From Pseudomonas lundensis (GTDB lineage: Bacteria > Pseudomonadota > Gammaproteobacteria > Pseudomonadales > Pseudomonadaceae): a stretch of DNA of 64,000 bases. This document shows positions 46,247-55,621 of the stretch, piece by piece. Each line of letters starts with the position of its first letter. Position 1 is the stretch's first letter. Position numbers and translations under genes: made by a program. The notes beneath the pieces were generated by a model, which saw only the letters and a program-made list of their open reading frames with translations, was not told the DNA's origin and ran no database searches. Location of the stretch: NCBI RefSeq assembly GCF_001042985.1, contig NZ_JYKY01000011.1:62001-126000 (forward strand), read 5' to 3'.

Positions 46247-46893
46247 GGGCTCACTCCCCAATAGTTCTCGTACACCAATTCATTGAGCGGACGCGCCTGC
46301 GCCCACCCTTCCAGCACCAGCATAGGCGCCGGGTAAAACGCTTCGACCGGCCCCAGGCACAGCACCGCCAGCGGCTTGGCCCCGACGGGCAAGCCCAGCA
46401 GGTCCGCCAGCGCTTGCGGCTCGAACAACGACACCCAGCCCATGCCCAGGCCTTCAACCCGGGCGGCCAGCCACAGGTTCTGAATGGCGCAAGACAATGA
46501 CGCCATGTCCATTTCCGGCAGCGTGCGCCGACCGAAAATATGCTTCTCGCGATCGTCCATCAACGCGGCCACCAGCACTTCGGCGCAGTCCTGGATGCCT
46601 TCGACCTTAAGGGTCATGAATTCATCGGAACGCTCGCCCAGCGCCTCGGCGGTGCGCACCCGTTCCTCCTCCACCAACGCTTGAATCTTGCCGCGCAGCT
46701 CACGGCAGGTGATGCGGATAAACCGCCACGGTTGCATCAAACCCACGCTAGGGGCCTGATGCGCCGCTTCGAGCAGGCGCGCTAACAGTTCGGGCGCAAC
46801 GGCGCCGCCGCTGAAATGGCGCATATCGCGGCGCTCGGCGATGGCGCGGTACACCGCTGCGCGCTCTTGGGGACTGAATGCGTTGTCGCTCAT
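46243..46893 (-). CDS. bluB: 5,6-dimethylbenzimidazole synthase
   Basis: BluB (216 residues) breaks down reduced FMN with oxygen to make 5,6-dimethylbenzimidazole, the lower ligand of cobalamin. It belongs to the nitroreductase fold: [39 protein letters not shown] at the N-terminus and [17 protein letters not shown] later. ATG 46893 has GAAGGTG before it and overlaps the cobB stop by four bases. Its presence means the ligand is made aerobically by the cell itself. Confidence 0.93.
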   Translation of the reverse strand: MSDNAFSPQERAAVYRAIAERRDMRHFSGGAVAPELLARLLEAAHQAPSVGLMQPWRFIRITCRELRGKIQALVEEERVRTAEALGERSDEFMTLKVEGIQDCAEVLVAALMDDREKHIFGRRTLPEMDMASLSCAIQNLWLAARVEGLGMGWVSLFEPQALADLLGLPVGAKPLAVLCLGPVEAFYPAPMLVLEGWAQARPLNELVYENYWGVSP

Positions 46894-48203
46894 GGCACCT
46901 TCACAGCACACGGCGCGAACAGCGCAGCCACGGCCTTGGGATTGGACGGAAAGTAAAAGTGCACATAGGACGCTGTCAGGCGGCCTTCGCGATACACCGC
47001 TTCGGCACCGCGTCCACCATTGGGGCTCAGGCCCCGGGCAATGGGTTGCAGCTCGGTACGGGTCAGTGAATGGTGATAGGTATGACCGCGCAGTTGGCCT
47101 TCAGGCAAGTCCACGGTTTGCAACGCCAAGGCCGCCAGACGCTTTTGCATGGTTGCCTCACCCGCCAGCACCCCCACCAGCTCGGCGCGCTGGCCGTCGA
47201 CATCGGTCAAGGCATCGAGCAGGTACAACATGCCGCCACACTCCGCCAGCAACGGTTTGCCTGCGGCATGATGAGCACGGATCGCATCAAGCATCGCGTG
47301 GTTACGCGACAGCGCAAGGTGATGCAGTTCGGGGTAGCCACCCGGTAAATACAGGCTGTGCGCAACGGGAAGCTGCGTGTCACGGATCGGTGAAAAGAAC
47401 GCCAGCTCCGCGCCCATGTCCCGCAGCAAGGCCAGGCTCGCGCCGTAGGTAAAGGCGAACGCTTCATCCCGGGCCACGGCAATCCGTACACCCGCCAGCA
47501 ACGGCTCGACCGCCACCGGCGTCGGCGCGGCGAATTCAACAGCGGGTGGCAGCGCTACCTCGCAGGTGCTGGCCAGCGCGTCGGCTGCGGCATCCAGGCG
47601 GGCGTCCAGGTCATTCAACTCGCTGGCTTGCACTAGCCCCAAGTGACGGCTCGGCAACTCGATGCCGGTTTCCCGGGACAACGCGCCATACCAGCGCAAG
47701 CCTTCGGTCAGGCTGCCTTCCAGCAATTGCGCGTGACGCACCGTGCCCACCCGGTTGGCCAGCACCCCGGCAAAGGGCAAGTCCGGCTGGTACCGCGCAA
47801 GCCCCAGGGCCAGGGCACCAAAGGTCTGGGCCATGGCCGTGCCATCGATGACACCCAGCACCGGCACCCCGAAATGACGGGCCAGATCTGCGCTGGACGG
47901 CGTGCCATCAAACAGCCCCATGACCCCTTCAATCAGGATCAGGTCAGCTTCGCCAGCCGCCTCCCACAGCAAGCGCCTGCTTTCCTCTGCGCCCACCATC
48001 CACAAATCGACCTGATACACCGGCGCACCGCTGGCGCGCTCCAGAATCATCGGGTCGAGGAAATCCGGACCACATTTAAACACCCGCACCTTGCGCCCCT
48101 GATTGCGATGCAAACGGGCCAACGCGGCGGTAACGGTGGTCTTGCCCTGACCGGAAGCCGGCGCGGCGATCAACACCGCCGGGCAATGACGCGACTCTCT
48201 CAT
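46890..48203 (-). CDS. cobB: cobyrinate a,c-diamide synthase
   Basis: CobB/CbiA (437 residues) amidates the a and c carboxylates of (hydrogenobyrinic or) cobyrinic acid. It has the Walker A APASGQGKTTVTAAL, LILIEGVMGLFDG, and a C-terminal glutaminase domain with LPGGYPELH and the Cys nucleophile in LLAECGGMLYLLD. It starts ten bases after cobO. Whether corrin-ring synthesis occurs in this strain depends on genes outside the window. Confidence 0.93.
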   Translation of the reverse strand: MRESRHCPAVLIAAPASGQGKTTVTAALARLHRNQGRKVRVFKCGPDFLDPMILERASGAPVYQVDLWMVGAEESRRLLWEAAGEADLILIEGVMGLFDGTPSSADLARHFGVPVLGVIDGTAMAQTFGALALGLARYQPDLPFAGVLANRVGTVRHAQLLEGSLTEGLRWYGALSRETGIELPSRHLGLVQASELNDLDARLDAAADALASTCEVALPPAVEFAAPTPVAVEPLLAGVRIAVARDEAFAFTYGASLALLRDMGAELAFFSPIRDTQLPVAHSLYLPGGYPELHHLALSRNHAMLDAIRAHHAAGKPLLAECGGMLYLLDALTDVDGQRAELVGVLAGEATMQKRLAALALQTVDLPEGQLRGHTYHHSLTRTELQPIARGLSPNGGRGAEAVYREGRLTASYVHFYFPSNPKAVAALFAPCAVKVP

Positions 48204-48213
48204 GCTTGAACAC

Positions 48214-48825
48214 TCACAATTCGATGCCTTTCTGGGCTTTGATACCGGCCTGGAAGGCGTGTTTGACCACGCTCATTTCCGTCACGGTGTCGGCCAGGTC
48301 AATCAGTTCAGGTTTTGCACCGCGCCCGGTGACCAGCACATGCTGCATCGGCGGGCGGGCTTGCAGGTCTGTCAGCACCTGATCCAGGTCGAGGTAGCCG
48401 TGCTTGAGCGCAATGTTCAGCTCATCGAGCACCACCAGCCCGATGGACGGATCGCGCAGCATGTCGCGGGACACTTCCCAGGCAGCCTCGGCCGCCGCGA
48501 TGTCGCGCTGGCGGTCCTGGGTTTCCCAGGTGAAGCCCTCGCCCATCACGTGATAGCGCACTTGCTCCGGAAAGCGGCGGAAGAAGCGCTCTTCACCGGT
48601 GCTGTTGCGGCCCTTGATGAACTGCACCACGCCGCACTGCATGCCGTGGCCCATGGCGCGGGCCAGCATGCCGAAAGCCGAGCTGCTCTTGCCTTTGCCA
48701 TTGCCGGTCAAGACCAGCAGCAGACCACATTCATTGGGTGCGCTGGCGATGCGCTCGTCCATGACGGCTTTTTTGCGCAGCATGCGCGCCTGATGACGTT
48801 CGTCGCGTTCGGGGGATTCATTCAT
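48214..48825 (-). CDS. cobO: cob(I)yrinic acid a,c-diamide adenosyltransferase
   Basis: CobO/BtuR (203 residues) adds the upper adenosyl ligand to reduced corrinoids. The P-loop LTGNGKGKSSSAFGML near residue 40, VQFIKGRNSTGE, VVLDELNIALKHGYLDLD and the C-terminal LVTGRGAKPELIDLADTVTEM are diagnostic. It is the first gene of the operon; GGAGAG lies seven bases before the ATG. About 97 bases separate it from the cobalamin riboswitch. Confidence 0.95.
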   Translation of the reverse strand: MNESPERDERHQARMLRKKAVMDERIASAPNECGLLLVLTGNGKGKSSSAFGMLARAMGHGMQCGVVQFIKGRNSTGEERFFRRFPEQVRYHVMGEGFTWETQDRQRDIAAAEAAWEVSRDMLRDPSIGLVVLDELNIALKHGYLDLDQVLTDLQARPPMQHVLVTGRGAKPELIDLADTVTEMSVVKHAFQAGIKAQKGIEL

Positions 48826-48921
48826 GGCAGCTCTCCGTTGGGGCTGAAAAAAGCAAACGGGAGGCGGGGGGAGATTTCACAACAGCGACACACCGTCGCC
48901 CGCCGCGAGGTGCTGGATGGA

Positions 48922-49136
48922 TCAGGCCGGTCTCCGGGCTCATGAGCGGGCCGCCTGCCTGGCAGCAACCCTGACCGCGCGCCTTCCCGTGTGCAGACAC
49001 AGTGGCACTCAGCGCGGTGTTGACTCATTTACCGTTGCGGGGGCAGCGCCGGAATCGTGAACCTGGCGCACTGCGCCCTGCCCCTCACCGGCTTCCCTGT
49101 TTCACCCTGCCAGCCCATGGCTGCAGAGCACCTGAA
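48922..49136 (-). ncRNA. cobalamin riboswitch
   Basis: On the minus strand the region runs from GGTGCTCTGCAGCC through GGGAAGCCGGTG, GCTGCCCCCGCAACGGTAA, GCCACTGTG (B12-box-like), GGGAAGGCG and GAGCCCGGAGACCGGCC. These are the conserved elements, in order, of the cobalamin-binding aptamer. It precedes cobO and should repress the ten-gene operon when adenosylcobalamin is plentiful. No clear intrinsic terminator follows, so translational control of cobO is likelier (inference). Confidence 0.93.
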
Positions 49137-49274
49137 ACAAGCGGCGAAGGTTAGAGGGTTGGGGGTGGAGCGTCAATTAAAGGAAGCGCTGACCTCCACT
49201 TCAAAACGGCATTGCCCTGAACCTTTGCACGACTAGGCTTCTCTATCACTTACACCCCACTCATGGAGATTCAC

Positions 49275-50582
49275 ATGCTTAAGCGCCAGCACGCTGTTGT
49301 CATCGCACTTGCAGCAGGGTTAGCCGCCTGTGGTGAGAGTTCGACCTTGCAAGTGGCGGATGGCACCGGCCCCTCGCCCAAGCTGCCTGAGCCCAACAAG
49401 ACGCTGATTCCGACGGTCAATATCGCACCCGCCGTGGGATGGTCTCAGGGCGCCAAGCCGATTGCCGCCGAAGGGTTGCAGGTCAGCGCCTTCGCCGAGG
49501 ACCTCGACCACCCGCGCTGGCTGTATGTGCTGCCCAACGGTGATGTGCTGGTGGCAGAAACCAATGCCCCGCCCAAACCGGACGACAGCAAGGGGGTTCG
49601 CGGCTGGGTGATGGAAAAGGTCATGGGCAAAGCGGGCGCGGGCGTGCCGAGCGCAAACCGGATCACCCTGCTGCGCGATGCCAATCACGACGGCATCGCT
49701 GAAACCCGCAGCGTGTTTTTGCAGAACCTGAATTCGCCGTTCGGCATGGCACTGGTCGGCAACGATCTGTACGTGGCCGACTCGGACAAGCTGCTGCGCT
49801 TTCCCTATCAGGCCGGTGCCGACAGCATCAGCGCCCAGCCGACCAAAGTGGTCGACCTGCCGGGCGGCCCACTGAACCATCACTGGACCAAAAACGTGAT
49901 TGCCAGCCCCGATGGCAAAAAGCTCTACGTGACCGTTGGCTCCAACAGCAACGTGGGCGAGAACGGCATGGATAAAGAAGAAGGCCGCGCGGCGATCTGG
50001 GAAGTGGACCCGGCCACCGGCAGCCACCGGATTTTCGCGTCGGGCTTGCGTAACCCCAATGGCATGGACTGGGAACCGGCCACCGGCAAGCTCTGGACCG
50101 CCGTCAATGAACGCGACGAGATCGGCAGCGACCTTGTACCGGACTACATCACTTCGGTTAAAGACGGCGGTTTCTATGGCTGGCCCTACAGCTATTACGG
50201 CCAACACGTCGACGTCAGGGTCGACCCGCAAAACCCAGAATTGGTGGCCAAGGCCATTGCCCCTGACTTTGCCGTCGGCCCGCACACAGCGTCATTGGGG
50301 TTGAGCTTTGCCGATGGCAGCAAGTTGCCAAACTTCACCGAAGGGGCGTTTATCGGCCAGCATGGCTCTTGGAATCGCAAACCCCACAGCGGTTACAAAG
50401 TGATTTTCGTGCCGTTCGCCGATGGCAAACCAACCGGCATGCCGATGGATGTCTTGACCGGGTTCCTCAACGCGGATGAAAAAGCGATGGGCCGGCCGGT
50501 GGGCGTGGTGATCGACAAACAGGGTGATCTGCTGGTGGCCGATGATGTCGGCAACACAGTCTGGCGCGTGTCTGCCAAGTAA
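49275..50582 (+). CDS. PQQ-dependent sugar dehydrogenase-like lipoprotein
   Basis: A 435-residue exported protein of the glucose/sorbosone dehydrogenase beta-propeller family. The signal peptide ends in a lipobox (ALAAGLAAC), so it is probably a periplasm-facing lipoprotein. The propeller has [73 protein letters not shown] and [16 protein letters not shown] segments typical of sorbosone-dehydrogenase-like proteins. ATG 49275 follows GGAG at eight bases; the substrate is unknown. It is divergent from the cob operon leader. Confidence 0.87.
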   Translation: MLKRQHAVVIALAAGLAACGESSTLQVADGTGPSPKLPEPNKTLIPTVNIAPAVGWSQGAKPIAAEGLQVSAFAEDLDHPRWLYVLPNGDVLVAETNAPPKPDDSKGVRGWVMEKVMGKAGAGVPSANRITLLRDANHDGIAETRSVFLQNLNSPFGMALVGNDLYVADSDKLLRFPYQAGADSISAQPTKVVDLPGGPLNHHWTKNVIASPDGKKLYVTVGSNSNVGENGMDKEEGRAAIWEVDPATGSHRIFASGLRNPNGMDWEPATGKLWTAVNERDEIGSDLVPDYITSVKDGGFYGWPYSYYGQHVDVRVDPQNPELVAKAIAPDFAVGPHTASLGLSFADGSKLPNFTEGAFIGQHGSWNRKPHSGYKVIFVPFADGKPTGMPMDVLTGFLNADEKAMGRPVGVVIDKQGDLLVADDVGNTVWRVSAK

Positions 50583-50604
50583 GGGGCTGTCTGGCTGCCC
50601 CGAT

Positions 50605-50643
50605 AAAAAAAAGAGAGGCTGTGCAATCACAGCCTCTCTTTTA
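50605..50643. terminator. bidirectional terminator
   Basis: AAGAGAGGCTGTG/CACAGCCTCTCTT forms a perfect 13-bp stem with a four-base loop CAAT, flanked by A- and T-runs. It lies between the convergent sugar-dehydrogenase and NlpC/P60 genes. Confidence 0.92.
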
Positions 50644-50657
50644 TTCAACAGTGCCGC

Positions 50658-51197
50658 TTATGGATTGCGGGCCAGGTGCTGCTCGGTAGGCAGTACACGC
50701 TTGGCATTCAGATAGGCTTTTTGCCAGTAGGCTTTGGACAGGCTGTCGAGCTTGACCGTACCGCCCGTGGCCGGCGCATGAACGAAGCGCCCTTCTCCCA
50801 CGTAAATCCCCGCATGACTGACCTGCGTCCCACCACTGGTGGCGAAGAACAGCAGGTCGCCGGTTTGCAGCTTGTCTTTGCCCACATTCGGCGCACTCAT
50901 CACGATCATCTCGCGGGTCGAGCGCGGCAACGAAATGCCAGCGGCATCGTTATAGACGTACTTGATCAGACCACTGCAATCAAAGCCCGAGTCCGGAGTA
51001 TTACCGCCCCACCGATAAGGCGTGCCCACCAGCCCTAGCGCACGGAACAACACATCGGCGGCGACGGGCGAGAAGTCATCAGAGGGGTTGGCAAATACCA
51101 CCGGCTTTTTGGCCACGGGGGCGGGCGGCGGGTTGCTGGCGCAAGCACTGAGCAGGGCTGCTAGAGTCAAAACTGAGAGACGGGCCATGATTGACAT
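50658..51197 (-). CDS. NlpC/P60 (C40) peptidoglycan endopeptidase lipoprotein
   Basis: A 179-residue lipoprotein (lipobox LLSAC near residue 19) with a C40 hydrolase domain: catalytic Cys in DSGFDCSGLIKY, His in VSHAGIYVG and a third polar residue in RFVHAPATGG. The family cuts peptidoglycan stem peptides, often between D-Glu and DAP. ATG 51197 has AGGA upstream; ATG 51188 is an alternative. It is a close paralogue of the next minus-strand gene at 51341, 143 bases away. Confidence 0.9.
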   Translation of the reverse strand: MSIMARLSVLTLAALLSACASNPPPAPVAKKPVVFANPSDDFSPVAADVLFRALGLVGTPYRWGGNTPDSGFDCSGLIKYVYNDAAGISLPRSTREMIVMSAPNVGKDKLQTGDLLFFATSGGTQVSHAGIYVGEGRFVHAPATGGTVKLDSLSKAYWQKAYLNAKRVLPTEQHLARNP

Positions 51198-51340
51198 AAA
51201 CAGAACGTTCCTGATTCTGGATACGGCAACTCGGCCGCGAAACCTGAAACCGCGACAGGCACTACCTTCGCGGCTCAGGAATTTAACAATGCGACTGAAT
51301 TCTAGCCCTTAGAGGCCAAACTTCAAGTGAAGCTTTAACT

Positions 51341-51964
51341 TTACTTGCGGGCTATGACGCTCGTTGGCGCCATGGCCAGTGCGCGCTTGGCTTCAATGAA
51401 GGTTTTGCTCCAGTAGGTATCGCCCAACTTGTCGATACGCACCCCGCCACTGCGACGGCTGCTGGAGTGGATGAACTGGTCGTCCCCAAGGTAGATCCCG
51501 GCATGGCTGACACGCCCGCGACCGTTGGTGCTGAAGAACAGCAGGTCACCCGGCTTGAGCTTGTTACGCGCCACCAGCGGCGCATCAACGTTGATCATTT
51601 CGCGCGTGGAACGCGGCAATTGCATGCCAGCTTCTTCGCGGAACAGATAACCGATGAAACCGCTGCAGTCGAAGCCTGCTTCCGAGGTGCCGCCAAAACG
51701 GTAACGGGTACCGATCAAGGACATGCCGCGCTCAAGAATGCTGTCCGCCAATGCTGGCAGCTCATAAGGCTTGCTGTTTTCGGAGAATTGAGCCAGTTCT
51801 TTTTCGGTCGCCAGTTCTTCCTGATAAAGAGCGGAATCCTGGGACACAGATGACTTTTGAACCTGCTGGTCGACTACTTGCTGAGACACTGGCGAGTGCG
51901 CAGCGCAACCAAATAACAGGGTAACGAGTGCGAGGGGCACGAGGGGTGCGAAGCGATTTAGCAT
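51341..51964 (-). CDS. NlpC/P60 (C40) peptidoglycan endopeptidase lipoprotein, second copy
   Basis: A 207-residue paralogue with a lipobox LLFGC, a longer linker (residues 25-75, rich in Gln, Ser and Glu) and the C40 catalytic residues in EAGFDCSGFIGY, VSHAGIYLGDDQFIHSS. It shares with its neighbour the QLPRSTREMINVDAP and LKPGDLLFF blocks. ATG 51964 is chosen because it starts the signal peptide; a GTG at 51970 adds two residues. It probably acts on the cell wall from the outer membrane. Confidence 0.9.
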   Translation of the reverse strand: MLNRFAPLVPLALVTLLFGCAAHSPVSQQVVDQQVQKSSVSQDSALYQEELATEKELAQFSENSKPYELPALADSILERGMSLIGTRYRFGGTSEAGFDCSGFIGYLFREEAGMQLPRSTREMINVDAPLVARNKLKPGDLLFFSTNGRGRVSHAGIYLGDDQFIHSSSRRSGGVRIDKLGDTYWSKTFIEAKRALAMAPTSVIARK

Positions 51965-52174
51965 GGGCACGACCGTGGCTTGTAGGAAAAGTAGCCGCGA
52001 CTATGCCAACTATGATCCTCATTTGCAAATTCAATCGATCTAAATGTGACTCGGCAGTTTTCTCATGACATCTAAGGTTTTACACCCCTGACGATAGAAT
52101 CTGCGTTCGCCACCCTGCTGGCGCGCGGTTTTTCTGGCGCCTGCCATTTGCCATACCGGCTATAAAACGAGGGA

Positions 52175-52879
52175 TTACCAGCCCAAGGTTTCTTTCAGAA
52201 AAGGGATGGTCAGCTTGCGCTGGGCTTGCAAAGACGCCTGATCGAGCTGCTCCAGCAGATCAAACAGCGCGCTCATGCTGCGGGTACCACGGGTGAGGAT
52301 GAAGTGCCCGACTTCGTCGGTCAGGTGCAGGCCACGGCGCGAGGCGCGCAACTGCAAGGCTCGCAGCTTGTCTTCGTCAGACAGCGGTCGCATCTGGAAG
52401 ATCAACGCGAGTGTCAGGCGGGATTTGAGGTCAGCCAGCTTGATCGGCAACTCTCGCGGTGATGCCGAGGCCGCGATCAACAGCCGTCGCCCGCTGTCGC
52501 GCAAACGGTTGAACAGGTGGAACAGCGCTTCTTCCCAGTCCGCGCGTCCGGCGACGGCCTGAAGATCATCCAGACACACCAGCTCGTACTGTTCGAGGTT
52601 ATCGAGGATTTCGATGCCGCGATCCATCAGCTCGCCCAACGGCAGGTACACAGCGGGCTCGCCCATCTGTTCAAAACGCAGGCAGGCTGCCTGCAACAGG
52701 TGCGTACGCCCGACGCCATGCTTGCCCCAAAGGTAGATCAGACTTTCTGTCCAGCCGGCGTCGGCTTCGCATAGACGCTCGACATAGCCGAGTGCAGCGG
52801 CATTGGCGCCTGGATAGTAGTTTATGAAGGTAGCGTCATCACGCAGACGCACACCTAGGGGCAGCTGAATCGGTTTCAT
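52175..52879 (-). CDS. hda: DnaA regulatory inactivator Hda
   Basis: Hda (234 residues) is a DnaA-like AAA+ protein that, bound to the loaded beta clamp, stimulates ATP hydrolysis by DnaA and so prevents re-initiation. The N-terminal clamp-binding QLPLGV motif is at residues 5-10, the Walker A GKHGVGRT at 52-59, Walker B LVCLDDLQAV, and sensor-like regions SRLTLALIFQMRPLSDEDK follow. ATG 52879 starts MKPIQLPLG; the longer frame upstream lacks family sequence. Confidence 0.94.
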   Translation of the reverse strand: MKPIQLPLGVRLRDDATFINYYPGANAAALGYVERLCEADAGWTESLIYLWGKHGVGRTHLLQAACLRFEQMGEPAVYLPLGELMDRGIEILDNLEQYELVCLDDLQAVAGRADWEEALFHLFNRLRDSGRRLLIAASASPRELPIKLADLKSRLTLALIFQMRPLSDEDKLRALQLRASRRGLHLTDEVGHFILTRGTRSMSALFDLLEQLDQASLQAQRKLTIPFLKETLGW

Positions 52880-53051
52880 GCTGACTGAACAGTTCAAACG
52901 AACCGTTAGTGGCCTCTGTGTAAAGTTTGCAAAGTTTATACCCGTTGTAGCCGGGCGCACAATGTAACAGACCACGAGCAAAATCAAAGGTTTGCGTTAA
53001 GACCTTGGATTATTTGAGTTTTTGCCAACGCTCAAGCTCCAGCCGCGCCAT

Positions 53052-53090
53052 AAAAAAGGCAGGCCCGCGAAACCAGCGGCCTGCCTTTTT
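53052..53090. terminator. terminator after the PerM-type transporter gene
   Basis: AAAAAGGCAGGCC/GGCCTGCCTTTTT forms a perfect 13-bp stem around a 12-base loop. It ends the minus-strand transporter transcript ahead of hda. Confidence 0.85.
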
Positions 53091-53104
53091 CAACATGAGG
53101 AGAC

Positions 53105-54178
53105 CTACAGCTCGGGGTCTTCTTCACCTTTATACACGTGCGACTCCTTGTACATGTCCTGCACATGGCGAATCAGCACCATGATCACGGCGGCCACCGG
53201 CAAGGCCAGCAGCACCCCGGTAAAACCGAACAGTTCACCCCCGGCCAAAATCGCAAAGATCACCGCTACCGGGTGCATGCCGATTTTGTCACCTACCAGC
53301 AATGGCGTAAGCACCGTACCTTCCAGCGCCTGCCCCACCATAAACACTGCGACGATTCCGAGCATCGGGTACAGGTCACCGCCAAACTGGAAGAGCCCGG
53401 CAATCAATGCCGCCCCAATGCCGATGATGAACCCCATGTACGGCACGATGGCCGCAATGCCCGCCATCAAACCAATCAGCAGGCCCAGTTCAAGCCCGAC
53501 CAGCATCAGCCCCGCGGAATAAATCACCCCGAGCGCGAGCATCACCAGCAACTGCCCACGGACAAACGCACCGAGCACGTCATGACACTCTTTGGCCAGC
53601 GAAACGATTTGTTCTTCACGGTCACGCGGCAGCAAGCCCCGGATCTTGGCCAGCATGATGTCCCAGTCACGCAACAGGTAAAAAGCCACCACCGGGATCA
53701 ATACCAGGTTGGCCAAAAACCCGATCAGCGCCAGGCTCGACGCCGTGGCCTGCGACAGCACCACCCCGACGACATCGGACGCCTCCCCCATATGCTCAGT
53801 GATCGCCGCCTTGATCTTGTCGAACTTCCAGAAGCCGTCGCTCAGGCCAAACTTGCTTTGCGCCCATGGCATCGCCGTATGTTGCAACCAGTCCAGCACT
53901 TGTGGCGCCAGTTGGTACAGTTTCATCAACTGCTTGGCCAGCAACGGCACCAACACCAGCACCAGCGCCGTCACAATCACGGTGAACAGCGTAAACACGG
54001 TCACAACCCCCCAGGTTCTGGACAAGCCGAGCCTCTCCAGACGGTCCACCACGGGATCGAACATGTACGCCAGAACGATAGCGACCAGAAACGGCGTGAG
54101 TATCGGATGCAAGAAATACACAAACAGGGCGAACACCAGCGCCACGCCCCACCATACCCATCGCCGCGAATCCGTCAT
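53105..54178 (-). CDS. AI-2E/PerM-family membrane transporter
   Basis: A 357-residue inner-membrane protein with about eight helices. YFLHPILTPFLVAIVLAYMFDPVVDRLERLG near residue 20 and the C-terminal FMVGQALEGTVLTPLLVGDKIGMHPVAVIFAILAGGELFGFTGVLLALPVAAV block are the family signature. Members include TqsA and YdgG-like exporters and Na+/H+-linked proteins; specificity is unclear. ATG 54178 follows AAGGATGG. It is downstream of the DUF2066 gene on the same strand with a 32-base gap, so probably in an operon. Confidence 0.88.
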   Translation of the reverse strand: MTDSRRWVWWGVALVFALFVYFLHPILTPFLVAIVLAYMFDPVVDRLERLGLSRTWGVVTVFTLFTVIVTALVLVLVPLLAKQLMKLYQLAPQVLDWLQHTAMPWAQSKFGLSDGFWKFDKIKAAITEHMGEASDVVGVVLSQATASSLALIGFLANLVLIPVVAFYLLRDWDIMLAKIRGLLPRDREEQIVSLAKECHDVLGAFVRGQLLVMLALGVIYSAGLMLVGLELGLLIGLMAGIAAIVPYMGFIIGIGAALIAGLFQFGGDLYPMLGIVAVFMVGQALEGTVLTPLLVGDKIGMHPVAVIFAILAGGELFGFTGVLLALPVAAVIMVLIRHVQDMYKESHVYKGEEDPEL

Positions 54179-54210
54179 CAAGCGTCCATCCTTTATAAAG
54201 AAGAAAAAAC

Positions 54211-55239
54211 CTACCAGCGAAAGCGTAGCTGTGCGGCGGGCGTAGCGGCGGGCGTCTGACCCGCCTCAGTCACCGGCGCGCCCTCACTCGCCGGGATTTC
54301 CTGCAAATGCGCCAGCCCCAGTTGAGCGCGCAATTGCTCGGCACTGCCATTGACCTGATACACGCTACGGTCGCCGTCTATTCGCACAAGCTGCCCGCCA
54401 AACGGCTCAAGCAAACGCCCCAGCGAGGCATAACGTTCAAGGGTCATGCCGTGGACTTCCAGCAACTGCTCTGTAGAAATGCCCGGCTTGACCACATAAC
54501 GCGGCGCCAGACGCTCACTCACGGCCAGCATCACCGCATCGGCCAACGCTGCCTGATCGGCCGCCTGCGCACTGCCCTGCTCCTGCTGATCGCCCAGCCA
54601 CATCCGCCATTTGGCTTGCCACTGGCCGCCCTCTTCTCGGGCATGCACCGCCAGCAACGCATCGGCACCGTACCGCTCGGACGCTTCACGCAACGGCGCA
54701 GGGTTGGCGCCTTCAATATTGTCGACCGTGCCAACCAGTTGTTCGCTCAAGTCCGCCAACGGCAAGCGCAATGGCAGCCCCCGGTGTTGCGCTGCACGGC
54801 GCAGCGGTTCGGCCGCCGACTGCCCGTCACCGACCAGGCTTGAACCTTCCACCGAGTCGGCCAGCCACCAACTCAGCAACGCCGGACGGTTGCTGCCCCA
54901 CAACGACAGGCCCGCCTGACGCAACGCGCGCTCGGTGCTCACAGGATCGAAATCCACTTGCAGGCTTTCGGGCGGCCCGGCGTCATATCCGTATTGACGA
55001 ATGATTTGCTGGGGGTCTTTGCGCACCGGCTCCAGACCAGGATTTTGCAGCGCCTTGGCATCGCCGGTCAGGCGGATCACCAGTGTCTGCAATGCTTTTT
55101 GCGTGGCTTGGGTGCGCTCTTCGGGAGACTGACTGCTCACCGGCTCACGCACTTGATACAAATTGGTCAGAATTTCGGCATGGCTCGCCAGACTGAAAAA
55201 GGACAAACAGCCCGCGGCTAAAAGATGATGAAAACGCAT
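54211..55239 (-). CDS. DUF2066 domain-containing exported protein
   Basis: A 342-residue protein with a signal peptide (MRFHHLLAAGCLSFFSLASHA). DUF2066 spans about residues 24-300 (TNLYQVREPVSSQSPEERTQATQKALQTLVIRLTGD near the N-terminus). The C-terminus is Ala/Pro-rich. ATG 55239 starts the signal peptide; a frame extending to 55320 is unlikely. No enzyme motif is visible. It precedes the PerM-type gene, and together with purMN divergently upstream this order is common in gamma-proteobacteria, with an unknown role. Confidence 0.85.
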   Translation of the reverse strand: MRFHHLLAAGCLSFFSLASHAEILTNLYQVREPVSSQSPEERTQATQKALQTLVIRLTGDAKALQNPGLEPVRKDPQQIIRQYGYDAGPPESLQVDFDPVSTERALRQAGLSLWGSNRPALLSWWLADSVEGSSLVGDGQSAAEPLRRAAQHRGLPLRLPLADLSEQLVGTVDNIEGANPAPLREASERYGADALLAVHAREEGGQWQAKWRMWLGDQQEQGSAQAADQAALADAVMLAVSERLAPRYVVKPGISTEQLLEVHGMTLERYASLGRLLEPFGGQLVRIDGDRSVYQVNGSAEQLRAQLGLAHLQEIPASEGAPVTEAGQTPAATPAAQLRFRW

Positions 55240-55621
55240 GAAATATTCCTGACGACAAAAAAGCAGTCTTGAAAGACCCGATAAACCCACTGCACAGGCT
55301 TCAGACAGGGCGCAAGCCAAATCATTCAGCGCGACGGCAGCGTTTTCACCCGGTCATAAAAAATCAAAAGTGAACCCGTATACCTTATACAGGCCTGCCC
55401 GCAGCGGCCAGTAAGACTAAATAAGGTTTTTTTCGCGCTATATAACCCTGCCCGTCGGCCCGAGGATGGCCGCTGCCCTTCAAGCCTGATAAAATCGCGC
55501 GCCTTCGCAGACCGGCGACAGCCGGGCACCCGGCAAATGTTTCATTCCCAGCGATGAGCACTTGCCAGCGGGCCCTCTGAGATCGGTCGACCTCCCCGAA
55601 TCCCCCCTAAAGGCCTGGATT
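55240..55621. promoter_or_regulatory. divergent promoter region between DUF2066 gene and purM
   Basis: About 380 bases without a convincing gene. AT-rich stretches near 55418-55447 (TTTTTTTCGCGCTATATAA) and a TAAAAT near 55492 are possible promoter elements for purM. A small minus-strand open frame here has a composition unlike its neighbours and no ribosome site. Confidence 0.45.

Noticed and set aside
53138..54259. 373-residue plus-strand frame opposite the PerM-type gene
   Set aside because: Extremely rich in His, Gln and Arg, typical of the antisense of a hydrophobic membrane protein.
55326..55529. 67-residue minus-strand frame upstream of purM
   Set aside because: Covers the likely purM promoter; no ribosome site or recognisable features.
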